From positions 1-64,000 of the forward strand of contig NZ_JAIHLQ010000030.1 of the NCBI RefSeq assembly GCF_019733355.1: DNA of 64,000 nucleotides, given 5' to 3'. The notes beneath the pieces are model-generated. The model worked only from the letters and a program-made list of their open reading frames with translations, had not been told where the DNA came from and did not search any database. The DNA comes from Pseudomonas baetica. GTDB lineage: Bacteria; Pseudomonadota; Gammaproteobacteria; Pseudomonadales; Pseudomonadaceae. Position 1 is the first letter of the stretch. The number at the start of each line of letters is the position of its first letter. Shown one piece after another: positions 42,529-51,212 of the stretch. The position numbers and the translations under genes are program-made.

Positions 42529-43805
42529 GCAATCGTCGTGACTTTCTGAAGCAGGCGGGGATTCTCGCGGCGGCGCTGCCACTGGGGGCGAGCCTGCCGA
42601 GTGTCGCCAGTGCCTCAGCAGCCGCGCCGCTGCCACGCAACAAGTGGGCGCAGTTGCAGCAACTGTTCGATCAGGATCCGGATTACCTGCACTTCTCCAA
42701 TTTTTTGGTCACCTCGCACCCCAAACCCGTGCGCGACGCCATCGAAAAGCACCGCGCCGCCCTCGACAAAAACCCAGGCCTGGCGATGGACTGGGATCTG
42801 GGTGTGATCGAACAGCGCGAAGAAAACGTGCGGGTCTGGGCGGGTCGTTACCTGCAAGTCAACGCGAAGCAGATCGCGCTGACCGGCAGCACCACCGAAG
42901 GCTTGGCGACGATTTACGGCGGCGCACATGTGCGCGCCGATCAGGAAATCCTCACCACCGTCCACGAGCATTACGCGACTCACACCATCCTCGCTTTGCG
43001 CACCGAACGCGACGGCACGCGGGTGCGCAAAATCCCTCTGTTCAAAGATGTGCACCGCGCCAGCAAAGCTGAAATCCTGGCCGCCATCGACAGCGCCATT
43101 CGCCCCGAAACCCGCGTGCTGGGGATGTGCTGGGTGCATTCGGGCAGCGGCCTGAAACTGCCGATCGGCGAGATCGGCGCCCTCGTCGACAAACACAACC
43201 GTGGGCGCAGTGACGCTAACCGAATCATTTATGTGGTGGATGGCGTTCACGGATTTGGCGTGGACGACCTGAGTTTCAAGCAGATGAACTGCGATTTTTT
43301 TATCGCCGGCACCCACAAATGGATGTTCGGCCCGCGCGGCACCGGCCTCATTTGCAGCCGTTTCGAAGAGGTCAGGTACATCACACCGATCATTCCAACG
43401 TTCTCCGAAGCGACAACGTTTTCCACCACCATGACCCCCGGTGGCTATCACGCGTTCGAACACCGTTGGGCGCTGGACGAAGCGTTCAAGTTACACCTGC
43501 AATTGGGCAAGGCAGAGGTCGAGGCGCGCATTCACGCGCTTAACAGCTACCTGAAAAAACGCCTGCAACAACGCCCGTCAATTGAACTCGTCACGCCATT
43601 GAGCCCTGAGCTGTCCGCCGGCTTCACGTTCTTCCGGGTCAAGGGCAAGGACAGCGACAAGATCGCTGCGCACCTGATGACCAATCGTGTGGTGGCCGAT
43701 GCCGTCAACCGCGATGTCGGCCCGGTCATCCGCACAGCTCCGGGGCTGCTCAACGACGAAGCCCAAATCGACCGACTGCTGGCCGTGCTCGACCAAGCCC
43801 TTTGA
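42525..43805 (+). CDS. pvdN: PLP-dependent periplasmic aminotransferase-like enzyme
   Basis: 426 residues with a Tat signal (SNRRDFLKQAGILAAAL). This is a fold-type I PLP enzyme of the NifS/isopenicillin epimerase-like group: VDGVHGFGVDDLSFKQMNCDFFIAGTHKWMFGPRGTG contains the PLP-binding Asp and the Schiff-base Lys (GTHK). PvdN converts the glutamate side group of pyoverdine to succinamide in fluorescent pseudomonads. It starts by ATGA overlap with pvdM. Confidence 0.95.
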   Translation: MSNRRDFLKQAGILAAALPLGASLPSVASASAAAPLPRNKWAQLQQLFDQDPDYLHFSNFLVTSHPKPVRDAIEKHRAALDKNPGLAMDWDLGVIEQREENVRVWAGRYLQVNAKQIALTGSTTEGLATIYGGAHVRADQEILTTVHEHYATHTILALRTERDGTRVRKIPLFKDVHRASKAEILAAIDSAIRPETRVLGMCWVHSGSGLKLPIGEIGALVDKHNRGRSDANRIIYVVDGVHGFGVDDLSFKQMNCDFFIAGTHKWMFGPRGTGLICSRFEEVRYITPIIPTFSEATTFSTTMTPGGYHAFEHRWALDEAFKLHLQLGKAEVEARIHALNSYLKKRLQQRPSIELVTPLSPELSAGFTFFRVKGKDSDKIAAHLMTNRVVADAVNRDVGPVIRTAPGLLNDEAQIDRLLAVLDQAL

Positions 43806-43844
43806 TCCCGCGCGATCCCTTTTTCCTTTTAGCGAGACCCCGCA

Positions 43845-44753
43845 ATGAACAGTGAACTGCGTCGTTTTTCCTTGAAGGCCATGCCGGCGCTGATGCTCAC
43901 CGCCCTCGCCATCAGCCTGCTGCCAGGCGCTGCCCACGCCGCCACGCCACCTGCGCCGGGCAAGGTGTTCAAGGACTGCAAGGACTGCCCGGAAATGGTC
44001 GTACTGCCCACCGGCACGTTCACCATGGGCACTCCGGATGACGAAGTCGGCCGCGAACCTGACGAAGGCCCGATGCACCCGGTGACGTTTACCAACCCGC
44101 TGGCGATCAGCCGCTTTCAGATTTTGAAGAGCCAGTGGGACGCCTACCTCACCGACACCGGTTACAACATGCCCGACGGTGACACCCGCCCCGGTCGCGC
44201 CTGCAAGGCCGGCATTCCCGACTATCAGGGCAGCGACCCGAAAAAACAGTACACCGACAAGCATCCGGCGGTGTGCATGGACTTCCCTGAAGTCGAGGCG
44301 TACGTGGCGTGGCTGTCGAAGAAAACCGGCAAGCAATATCGACTGGTCAGCGAATCCCTGCGTGAATACGCCGCCCGCGCCGGCAGCAGCGGCCCCTTCC
44401 CCTTCCCGTTCGATGAGGGCAAGGAATACAGCATCGCCAAACACGCCAACACCTACGGCGCCGCCGATGGCTACAACTTCACTGCGCCGGCCGGCAGCTT
44501 CCCGGCCAACGCCTTCGGCGTCTACGACATGCACGGCAACATCTATGAATGGACAGCCGATTGCTACAACGAAAACTACGTCGGTGCGCCCAGCGATGGC
44601 AGTGCCTGGTCGAGCGGCAAATGCGAAGTACGCCGCATACGCGGCAACGACTGGGGTGAGGCGCCAGTGTTCTCGCGCTCCGGCAATCGCAACGCGACCT
44701 ACACCGACACGCGTGGCGACTGGATCGGCTTTCGCGTCGCCCGCGATCTGTAG
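43845..44753 (+). CDS. pvdO: FGE/SUMF1-like pyoverdine maturation protein
   Basis: 302 residues with a Sec signal ending GAAHAATP. The formylglycine-generating-enzyme fold is clear: MVVLPTGTFTMGTPDDEVGREPDEGPMHPVTF, YRLVSESLREYAARAG, FGVYDMHGNIYEWTADCY, and C-terminal GDWIGFRVARDL. In pyoverdine synthesis PvdO completes chromophore formation in the periplasm. It lies 39 bp after pvdN with a weak ribosome site, third gene of the pvdMNO operon. Confidence 0.95.
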   Translation: MNSELRRFSLKAMPALMLTALAISLLPGAAHAATPPAPGKVFKDCKDCPEMVVLPTGTFTMGTPDDEVGREPDEGPMHPVTFTNPLAISRFQILKSQWDAYLTDTGYNMPDGDTRPGRACKAGIPDYQGSDPKKQYTDKHPAVCMDFPEVEAYVAWLSKKTGKQYRLVSESLREYAARAGSSGPFPFPFDEGKEYSIAKHANTYGAADGYNFTAPAGSFPANAFGVYDMHGNIYEWTADCYNENYVGAPSDGSAWSSGKCEVRRIRGNDWGEAPVFSRSGNRNATYTDTRGDWIGFRVARDL

Positions 44754-44767
44754 CGCTATCGCCCGGC

Positions 44768-44791
44768 TAAATTAGCCGTCCTGCCAGTCGT
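44768..44791 (+). promoter_or_regulatory. PvdS promoter of pvdE
   Basis: TAAAT-N16-CGT exactly, 110 bp before the pvdE start and 14 bp beyond the pvdO stop. Confidence 0.88.
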
Positions 44792-44900
44792 TTTACAGGT
44801 GGGCGCCAACCGACACGGCGCGCCACCGCCCTCTACGTCATCCAGACGAAGCCCGCGAGTCAATGCCGGCCTTCGCCGCTCTCTCAAGCAGGGAACCTCC

Positions 44901-46550
44901 ATGAGCAAACCAACACGCGGGGTGATCAATGAATTGTTCGCCCTGCTCAAACCCTTTCGGCTGATCGTCACCGGCGCGATCCTGCTCGGCATGGTCGGTG
45001 GTCTGAGCGTCACCGCATTACTGGCAACCATCAACAGCGTGCTGCACAGCGAAGGCGATCTGACCGGCACCATGGTCGCGGTCTTCGCCGGCCTGTGCCT
45101 GATGGCCCTGACCACTTCGATTTTTTCCGACATTGGCACCAACTATGTCGGCCAACACATCATCGCCAAGCTGCGCAAGGAACTGGGCGAGAAAGTCCTC
45201 TCGGCGCCGATCGAGCAGATCGAGCGCTACCGCAGCCATCGCCTGATTCCGGTGTTGACCCACGACGTCGATACCATCAGCGACTTCGCGTTCGCATTCG
45301 CCCCGCTGGCGATTTCGATGACCGTGACCCTCGGGTGCATGGGTTATCTGGCGATGCTGTCGTGGCCGATGTTTCTGCTGACGGTGGTCGCCATTCTGAT
45401 CGGCACGGTTGTTCAATACATTGCTCGCGGGCGCGGCATGCAGGGATTCATGAAGGCCCGCGACTACGAAGACGAATTGCAGAAGAGCTACCACGCCGTC
45501 GCTGAGGGCGCCAAGGAGCTGCGCATCCATCGGCCGCGCCGGCACCGCATGTTTGTCTCGGGCATTGAAGGCACGGCGCACAAGATCTGCGACACCCAGG
45601 TGCGATCGGTGAACATATTCGTGATCGCCAAGACGCTCGGCTCGATGCTGTTCTTCGTCGTGATCGGTCTTGCGTTGGGCCTGCAATCGCTTTGGCCGAG
45701 CGCCGATAAAGCGGTCATGAGCGGTTTTGTACTGGTGCTGCTGTATATGAAAGGCCCGCTCGAACACATCATTGCCGCGCTGCCGATTGTCAGTCGCGCG
45801 CAGATCGCGTTCCGCCGTATCGCCGAGTTGTCCGAGCAGTTTTCCTCACCCGAACCGCACCTGCTGCTCAACGATCAAGGCCATGAAAAGACAACGGTGC
45901 AGAGCCTGGAGCTGACCGACGTCTCGTACAGCTTTCCGACCGTACAAGGCGCGATCCCATTCCGTCTCGGGCCGGTGAACCTGAAGATCGAACAGGGTGA
46001 CATCATCTTCATCGTGGGCGAGAACGGCTGCGGCAAAACCACCCTGATCAAACTGCTGCTGGGCCTGTACGCGCCGCAGCAAGGTGAAATCCGCCTCAAC
46101 GAGCAGATCATCGACGCCACCACCCGTGACGATTACCGTCAACTGTTCACCACGATTTTCGCCGACTACTACCTGTTCGACGACGTGGTGCAGGGCGACA
46201 CGCACATTCCGCAAGATGCCAACAAATATCTGGAGCGTCTGGAAATCGCGCACAAGGTCAGCGTGCGCGATGGCTCGTTCACTACCACCGACCTCTCGAC
46301 CGGCCAACGCAAGCGTCTGGCCCTGATCAACGCGTGGCTGGAAGAACGGCCGGTACTGGTGTTCGACGAGTGGGCCGCCGACCAGGACCCGACCTTCCGC
46401 CGTATTTTCTATACCGAGCTGCTGCCTGACCTCAAGCGTCTGGGCAAAACCATCATCGTCATTTCCCACGACGATCGTTACTTTGATGTCGCCGACCAAC
46501 TGGTGCGCATGAACGCCGGCAAAGTGGTCACCGAGCTTCAACCCGCCTGA
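44901..46550 (+). CDS. pvdE: Ferribactin (pyoverdine precursor) ABC exporter
   Basis: 549 residues, a fused permease-ATPase of the cyclic-peptide exporter type. Six TM helices (20-300) are followed by an ATPase domain with Walker A GENGCGKTT, Q-loop region TIFADYYLFD, signature LSTGQRKRLALINAWL, Walker B VLVFDEWAADQDP and H-loop VISHDDRYF. It moves acylated ferribactin to the periplasm, where PvdP, PvdM, PvdN and PvdO act. AGGGA lies 6 nt upstream. It has its own PvdS promoter and is followed by fpvA on the same strand. Confidence 0.95.
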   Translation: MSKPTRGVINELFALLKPFRLIVTGAILLGMVGGLSVTALLATINSVLHSEGDLTGTMVAVFAGLCLMALTTSIFSDIGTNYVGQHIIAKLRKELGEKVLSAPIEQIERYRSHRLIPVLTHDVDTISDFAFAFAPLAISMTVTLGCMGYLAMLSWPMFLLTVVAILIGTVVQYIARGRGMQGFMKARDYEDELQKSYHAVAEGAKELRIHRPRRHRMFVSGIEGTAHKICDTQVRSVNIFVIAKTLGSMLFFVVIGLALGLQSLWPSADKAVMSGFVLVLLYMKGPLEHIIAALPIVSRAQIAFRRIAELSEQFSSPEPHLLLNDQGHEKTTVQSLELTDVSYSFPTVQGAIPFRLGPVNLKIEQGDIIFIVGENGCGKTTLIKLLLGLYAPQQGEIRLNEQIIDATTRDDYRQLFTTIFADYYLFDDVVQGDTHIPQDANKYLERLEIAHKVSVRDGSFTTTDLSTGQRKRLALINAWLEERPVLVFDEWAADQDPTFRRIFYTELLPDLKRLGKTIIVISHDDRYFDVADQLVRMNAGKVVTELQPA

Positions 46551-46574
46551 TTGTGAAAAATTTGTAAAAAAAAG

Positions 46575-46608
46575 CGTTGAGTCTTTCCGGTTTTCGGAAG
46601 GCTCAACG
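46575..46608 (+). terminator. Stem-loop between pvdE and fpvA
   Basis: CGTTGAG...TTCCG-GTTTT-CGGAA...CTCAACG gives a stem of about 14 pairs with one bulge. On the + strand it is preceded by A8 and followed only by TCTTACTTAC, so it may be a weak terminator for pvdE or a leader hairpin of fpvA. The T8 run lies on the minus-strand side. Confidence 0.5.
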
Positions 46609-46621
46609 TCTTACTTACAGT

Positions 46622-46639
46622 TAATAGAAATAGTTCTCA
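46622..46639 (+). promoter_or_regulatory. Weak Fur-like site in front of fpvA
   Basis: TAATAGAAATAGTTCTCA reads on the other strand as TGAGAACTATTTCTATTA, similar to the inverted GAGAAT/ATTCTC form of Fur sites. It lies 28-45 bp before the fpvA start. No TAAAT-N16-CGT box is seen here, so FpvI-type or Fur control is more likely than PvdS. Confidence 0.35.
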
Positions 46640-46666
46640 GTCAACACTTTGAAGAGTAGAAGAACA

Positions 46667-49129
46667 ATGCCCGCACCGCACGGACTCCACCCGCTCGCCA
46701 AGGCTCTGCTGATCCGCAGCTCCTTACGTTCCACGTTGCCAGCGCTGTGCGCCATGGCTCTGACCCTGCCATTGGCAGGCCAGGCTCAGGCCGCCGCCGT
46801 GGCGATCAATATTCCTGCGCAGTCGCTGGGGAGCGCTTTGCAGGAATTCGGTCGCCAGACCAACCTTCAGGTGCTGTACAGCCCGGATGAAGTGAGTGGC
46901 CTGCGCAGCACCGCCGTCAACGGCAACCTGGAACCAACGGCCGCGATCGCCCAGTTGCTCAATGGCACCGACATCGCCTACAGCGTGCAGGGCAACAACG
47001 TCGCATTGCGCGCCCGCAACGCCAACGGCGCCAGCCTGGATCTGGCACCGACCAACATTTCCGCCTCCGCGGAATCAGCCTGGGGTCCGGTCGACGGGAT
47101 CGTCGCCAAGCGCAGCGCCTCGGGTTCGAAAACCGATACCGCGATCAAGGAAATTCCGCAGACCATCAACGTCGTGACACAAGACGAAATCAAGATGCGC
47201 GGTTCGAAGTCGGTGACCGAAGCCCTGCTCTACACGCCAGGCATGACCGGCGGCGGTTTTGCAGACCGGGTGAAGATTTTCGACGAGCCAACCTCCCGTG
47301 GCTTTTCCCCTACCCCGCTTTACCTCGACGGCCTGCACATGCCTTATGGCGGCGGCAGCACCGGCGGTTCGCTGCAGATCGACCCGTACACCCTGGAGCG
47401 CGTCGAAGTGCTCAAGGGCCCCGCGTCGGTGCTTTACGGCCAGAACCAGCCTGGCGGTATCGTCAACATGGTCAGCAAGCGTCCGACCGCCACTGCGCTG
47501 CACGAAGTGAAGATCGGTGGCGGCAGCTATGACCGCAAATACGGAGCCTTCGACTTCGGTGGTCCGATTGACGATCAGGGCGAGTTCCTCTATCGCCTGA
47601 CCGGCGTGTTCAACGACAGCAACTCGGCCATCGACTACGCCAGCCAGAACCGCATGTTGCTGGCGCCAAGCCTGACCTGGCTGCCGAACGACCGCACCAC
47701 CATCACTGTCTTCGGCCAGTACCAGAAAGACCACGACGTACCGGAAGCCCAGGGTTTACCTGCGTTCGGCACGGTCAAGAGCACCTCGAACGGGCGTATC
47801 AGTCGCAGCCGGTTCATTGGCGAGCCGGACGTGAACAAGTACCACCGCGAGCAGTTCGTCCTCGGTTACGAAATCGCCCACGAACTCAACGACGTCTGGA
47901 CCCTGAAACAGAACGCTCGTTACGCCGACGTCAACGACCAGTACGTGGCGCCGCTGCACGGTTATTCGTTCCCGACCAACCCGGTCACCGGCCTTAACGA
48001 CAACAGCTACCAGAACCGATACGCGGTGGACTGGTCGCAGCACAACAAGGTTTACGGCATCGATAACATCGCCCAGGCCAAGTTCAAGACTGCCGATATC
48101 GACCACACCGTGCTGTTGGGCGTGGACTACTACCACTTCAACTCGCAGTTCCTTGGCCTCTACGACCGCACCGCGCCGGGTATCGACCTGTACAACCCGG
48201 TATATGGCAGCCAGATCAATTTCCGCCAGCCGTACAAATGGGACAACACCATCACGCAGACCGGCCTGTACGCTCAGGATCAACTGCGCTGGAATCAGTG
48301 GTTCCTGACCCTTGGCGGTCGTTATGACTTCGCTGAAACAGACAACAAGCAACCACTGACTCGCGGCCACACCAACCAGAAGGACGAGAAGTTCACCGGT
48401 CGTGCCGGCCTTGGCTATGAGTTTGAGAACGGCATCACGCCATACGTGAGCTACGCCGAATCGTTCCTGCCGCAAACCGGTACCGACATGGGCGGCGGCG
48501 CATTCGAACCGACCACCGGCAAGCAGTACGAAGTCGGTATCAAGTACGAGCCGACGTCCATCGATGGCTTCATTCAGGTTTCGGCCTACCAGATCGACCA
48601 GGACAACATGCTCACCTCGGACCTCAACAATCCGGGCTTCAGCACCCAGAGCGGCACCGTCCGCTCGCGTGGTGTCGAGTTGGAAGGCAAGGTCAATGTC
48701 ACCCGCAACCTGCGCGTAATGGCGGCGGTGTCGCGTAACCAGACCAAGTGGGAGAAAGACAACGACGGTCGTGAAGGTCGCACCCTGGCGATGCGTCCAC
48801 CACTGACCGCGTCCGCTTGGGTCAACTACGACTTCGACAATTCCACTGCCCTGGCCGGTTTCGGTATGGGTCTGGGTGCACGCTACGTGCGCAGCAGCTA
48901 CGGTTCGGACTACGAGTCGGACTCGTTCCAGATCCCGTCCTACACCGTGTATGACGCCATGGTCTCCTATGACCTGGAAAAATCGCCGCTGCACGTCAAA
49001 GGCGTGAAGCTGCAAGCCAACCTGCAGAACCTCACCGACGAGAAGTACGTTGCCGCGTGCAACAGCACCCTCGACTGCTACTACGGCGAAGGCCGTACCA
49101 TGACCGCCGACGTGACCTACAACTGGTAA
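46667..49129 (+). CDS. fpvA: TonB-dependent ferripyoverdine receptor with signalling domain
   Basis: 820 residues. A long signal region (ending QAQAAAV) is followed by a secretin/TonB STN signalling domain (about 45-125: INIPAQSLGSALQEFGRQTNLQVLYSPDEVSGLRSTAVNG). Then come a TonB box and plug (TINVVTQDEIKMRGSKSVTEALLYTPGMTGGGF ... RVEVLKGPASVLYGQNQPGGIVNMVSKRP) and a 22-strand barrel ending in NLTDEKYVAACNSTLDCYYGEGRTMTADVTYNW. The STN domain implies cell-surface signalling to an anti-sigma/ECF pair. The ATG at 46667 is used; a TTG six codons earlier is not supported. The Cys pair near the end is typical of FpvA-type receptors. Confidence 0.94.
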   Translation: MPAPHGLHPLAKALLIRSSLRSTLPALCAMALTLPLAGQAQAAAVAINIPAQSLGSALQEFGRQTNLQVLYSPDEVSGLRSTAVNGNLEPTAAIAQLLNGTDIAYSVQGNNVALRARNANGASLDLAPTNISASAESAWGPVDGIVAKRSASGSKTDTAIKEIPQTINVVTQDEIKMRGSKSVTEALLYTPGMTGGGFADRVKIFDEPTSRGFSPTPLYLDGLHMPYGGGSTGGSLQIDPYTLERVEVLKGPASVLYGQNQPGGIVNMVSKRPTATALHEVKIGGGSYDRKYGAFDFGGPIDDQGEFLYRLTGVFNDSNSAIDYASQNRMLLAPSLTWLPNDRTTITVFGQYQKDHDVPEAQGLPAFGTVKSTSNGRISRSRFIGEPDVNKYHREQFVLGYEIAHELNDVWTLKQNARYADVNDQYVAPLHGYSFPTNPVTGLNDNSYQNRYAVDWSQHNKVYGIDNIAQAKFKTADIDHTVLLGVDYYHFNSQFLGLYDRTAPGIDLYNPVYGSQINFRQPYKWDNTITQTGLYAQDQLRWNQWFLTLGGRYDFAETDNKQPLTRGHTNQKDEKFTGRAGLGYEFENGITPYVSYAESFLPQTGTDMGGGAFEPTTGKQYEVGIKYEPTSIDGFIQVSAYQIDQDNMLTSDLNNPGFSTQSGTVRSRGVELEGKVNVTRNLRVMAAVSRNQTKWEKDNDGREGRTLAMRPPLTASAWVNYDFDNSTALAGFGMGLGARYVRSSYGSDYESDSFQIPSYTVYDAMVSYDLEKSPLHVKGVKLQANLQNLTDEKYVAACNSTLDCYYGEGRTMTADVTYNW

Positions 49130-49150
49130 TACGTTCAGCGATCACTAAAG

Positions 49151-49175
49151 CGCCGACATCTGTCGGCGTTTTTCT
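49151..49175 (+). terminator. Terminator of fpvA
   Basis: CGCCGACA-TC-TGTCGGCG, an 8-bp perfect stem followed by TTTTTCTTGC, 21 bp after the fpvA stop. Confidence 0.88.
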
Positions 49176-50156
49176 TGCTTGATTGGGCTTGGCGGCCGTT
49201 GGGCCGACCATGCTCTTGTGGACTTTGTGAGTGTCCGTTTTTTGGGGGTTACGGCTGGCGGTTCCGCGCTTAGAGCGGGTCACTTTTACCAGACGCCGAA
49301 AAGGTGACCAAAAAGTCTTCTCCCTGACGTACGGCACTTCGCTGAAGCTCAGTGTTCCCTTCTTAGCGTCGGCTAGTGCCGAAGAACCTCGAAAGCGCAA
49401 GGCTATGCATGGCTTGCTGAGGGGGCAATGCTTGGATTGGGGTTGGGTTGGGGGCATATCCGTTGCTGCGGGTGTTGCCGCTGGCGGTTTCGCTTTTACA
49501 GCGACTCACTTTTCCAAACGCCGAAAAGTAAGCAAAAGGCTTTGCCCCCGGCGTACGGCACTTCGCTGAGGCTCAGTGTTCCCTCGCTACGGTGTCCATC
49601 CGAGGGCATCGCCTCCGGTTTGCTTCGCTGCACCTCCTCTCGATGTGTGCGGCTTCGCCACAAGGCGCTGCGCGCCTACCCCCTGATGAACACCTTCGCT
49701 CGGCCTGCCGATGGGGCAAAAGAGCAAAAGCAACATCAAAAGCCAGAGCCAGAGCCAAAGCCAAAGCCAAAGCAGATCAAAAGATCGCAGCCTTCGGCAG
49801 CTCCAGGGAAATCGGCAGCCCCTTTACTCTGCTGTCAGACCGCTTTCGCGAGCAAGCTCGCCCCCACAGAAAATCAAAAGCCGACCGCACGCTCTTCCAC
49901 CACTCATCACAATGAGCGTTAGCTCGAGTAAAGCTCTTGATCTCAAAGGCCCGTCGGCAGGCTGAGAGCAGGGATTGATCCGGTGGTGGGAGCGCAGCGA
50001 CCGTTCGACGGAGTCGAACACATCGAGAGGAGGTGCAGCTAAGCAAACCGCAGGCGAATGCCCCCGGATCAATCCAGCAGCGAGGGCCGAACGTCAGGGC
50101 GCAACCTTAAGAAGCCGTTACCGCAGCAACGGATATTCACTCAATCAAACAGCCAG
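49176..50156. repeat. Repeat-rich block without credible genes
   Basis: Two diverged direct copies, about 107 bp each and 230 bp apart, begin near 49249 and 49479. Both run from CTGGCGGTT through CGCCGAAAAG to GGCTCAGTGTTCCC. A long imperfect inverted repeat follows: left arm about 49575-49710, right arm about 49955-50092, sharing CTGCACCTCCTCTCGATGTG. Between the arms lie a hexanucleotide tract, (AGCCAR)n at 49741-49776, and a lone REP. Short frames here are not conserved-looking. The block resembles the interspersed repeats known in P. fluorescens genomes. Confidence 0.75.
49840..49868. repeat. Single REP element
   Basis: CCGCTTTCGCGAGCAAGCTC with CGCCCCCACA following; a lone arm inside the repeat block, without an inverted partner. 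Confidence 0.8.
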
Positions 50157-50615
50157 TCAGTCAGCCCCCCGAACACTACTGCGATACATAAACACCAAAG
50201 CCAACCCCAAACAGACCATCGCCAAAATCCGGTTAGCAGACAAATCGATAGCCGGGTTGCCAAGCCAGCCAAAGTTATCAATCAACATCCCCATCCCCAA
50301 CTGCCCGACAATCACCGCTACCGTCGCCACCGCCGTCCCCACCCGTGGCACCGCACCAACCATCACGATCATGTACACCACGCCAAACAAAGCACCGCTG
50401 AGCTGCCATTTCGGCACGTCGAGCAAATTCACCGCGTGGGCCGGTTCAAAGAACAGAATCAGCAACCCGGTAACCAGCGCACCCACGGCAAACGTCAGCA
50501 AACTACTGCGCAAAACCCCAACGGTTTCACCCAAACGCCCATTGATCGCAGCCTGAACACTCAACACCGCGCCTGCCGCAACCACCACGGCCAACAAAAT
50601 AATCAGATTCATCAT
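50157..50615 (-). CDS. YdcZ/DUF606-family half transporter (downstream copy)
   Basis: 152 residues, about five TM helices, EamA/DMT superfamily member of the YdcZ type: INGRLGETVGVLRSSLLTFAVGALVTGLLILFF, then LLDVPKWQLSGALFGVVYMIVMVGAVPRVGTAVATVAVIVGQLGMGMLIDNFGWLG. It begins one base inside the stop of the upstream copy (TGATG), so the two are translated in tandem and may form a heterodimer. The substrate is unknown. A second ATG follows immediately (50612). Confidence 0.88.
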   Translation of the reverse strand: MMNLIILLAVVVAAGAVLSVQAAINGRLGETVGVLRSSLLTFAVGALVTGLLILFFEPAHAVNLLDVPKWQLSGALFGVVYMIVMVGAVPRVGTAVATVAVIVGQLGMGMLIDNFGWLGNPAIDLSANRILAMVCLGLALVFMYRSSVRGAD

Positions 50616-51100
50616 CAACCCCGAGCAATCAAGACAAGTGCGGCGACAATCAGCAGCAGCGCCAGCCAACGTTCACCGTTGACCTTTTTACGAACCGCGC
50701 CGAACCAACCAAAGTGGTCGATCAACACACTCTTGCCAACCTGCCCGGAGAGAATCGCGATCATGGTCATGGCGATGCCAATGTGCGGGGTCGCCAGCGT
50801 CAGCACCACCACGTAGATCGGCCCGAGAACACCACCGATCAACTGCCAGCGCGGCAATGTGTTCAGTGCCGGCCCTTGTTGCGGGCCGCTGAACAACAGG
50901 AGCAAAAACAGAATCGCCGAGCCCACGCCGAAAATGCTCAACGTCGCCCACAAATGCCCGACCTGCACACCCAACGGCCCGAGCAAACCGGCCTCTACCG
51001 ACAAACCCATCCCCGCCAAAATCACCAGCGGCAGCAACAACAAGCGCAACCCCGGTTTAACCGCCGGCGGCGCAACACTCACTTCATCCAACGTCTGCAT
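50615..51100 (-). CDS. YdcZ/DUF606-family half transporter (upstream copy)
   Basis: 161 residues, paralog of the downstream copy: LPLVILAGMGLSVEAGLLGPLGVQVGHLWATLSIFGVGSAILFLLLLF, LPRWQLIGGVLGPIYVVVLTLATPHIGIAMTMIAILSGQVGKSVLIDHFGWFG. It lacks the NGRLG motif of its partner, which suggests that the two halves have diverged to work together. The start at 51100 has GGA about 8 nt upstream; the longer frame to 51361 runs into the LysR gene and is rejected. The pair is divergent from the LysR regulator. Confidence 0.88.
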   Translation of the reverse strand: MQTLDEVSVAPPAVKPGLRLLLLPLVILAGMGLSVEAGLLGPLGVQVGHLWATLSIFGVGSAILFLLLLFSGPQQGPALNTLPRWQLIGGVLGPIYVVVLTLATPHIGIAMTMIAILSGQVGKSVLIDHFGWFGAVRKKVNGERWLALLLIVAALVLIARG

Positions 51101-51212
51101 CACAAACATCCAGGCCAATAAACGATGGCGCGGATTATCGGCTGGCGCCGCTGTGCGATAAATGGGAGCATCCTGACAACACTTTTGCGCAATACGCACA
51201 GCAGGACATCGC

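Noticed and set aside
49741..49776. CRISPR-like or VNTR array
   Set aside because: The repeats are contiguous hexamers without spacers; it is simple-sequence DNA.
49231..49965. Several frames of 80-160 codons in the repeat block
   Set aside because: They span repeated DNA and the REP, are rich in Arg, Ser and Pro in every frame, and show no domain or start signal.
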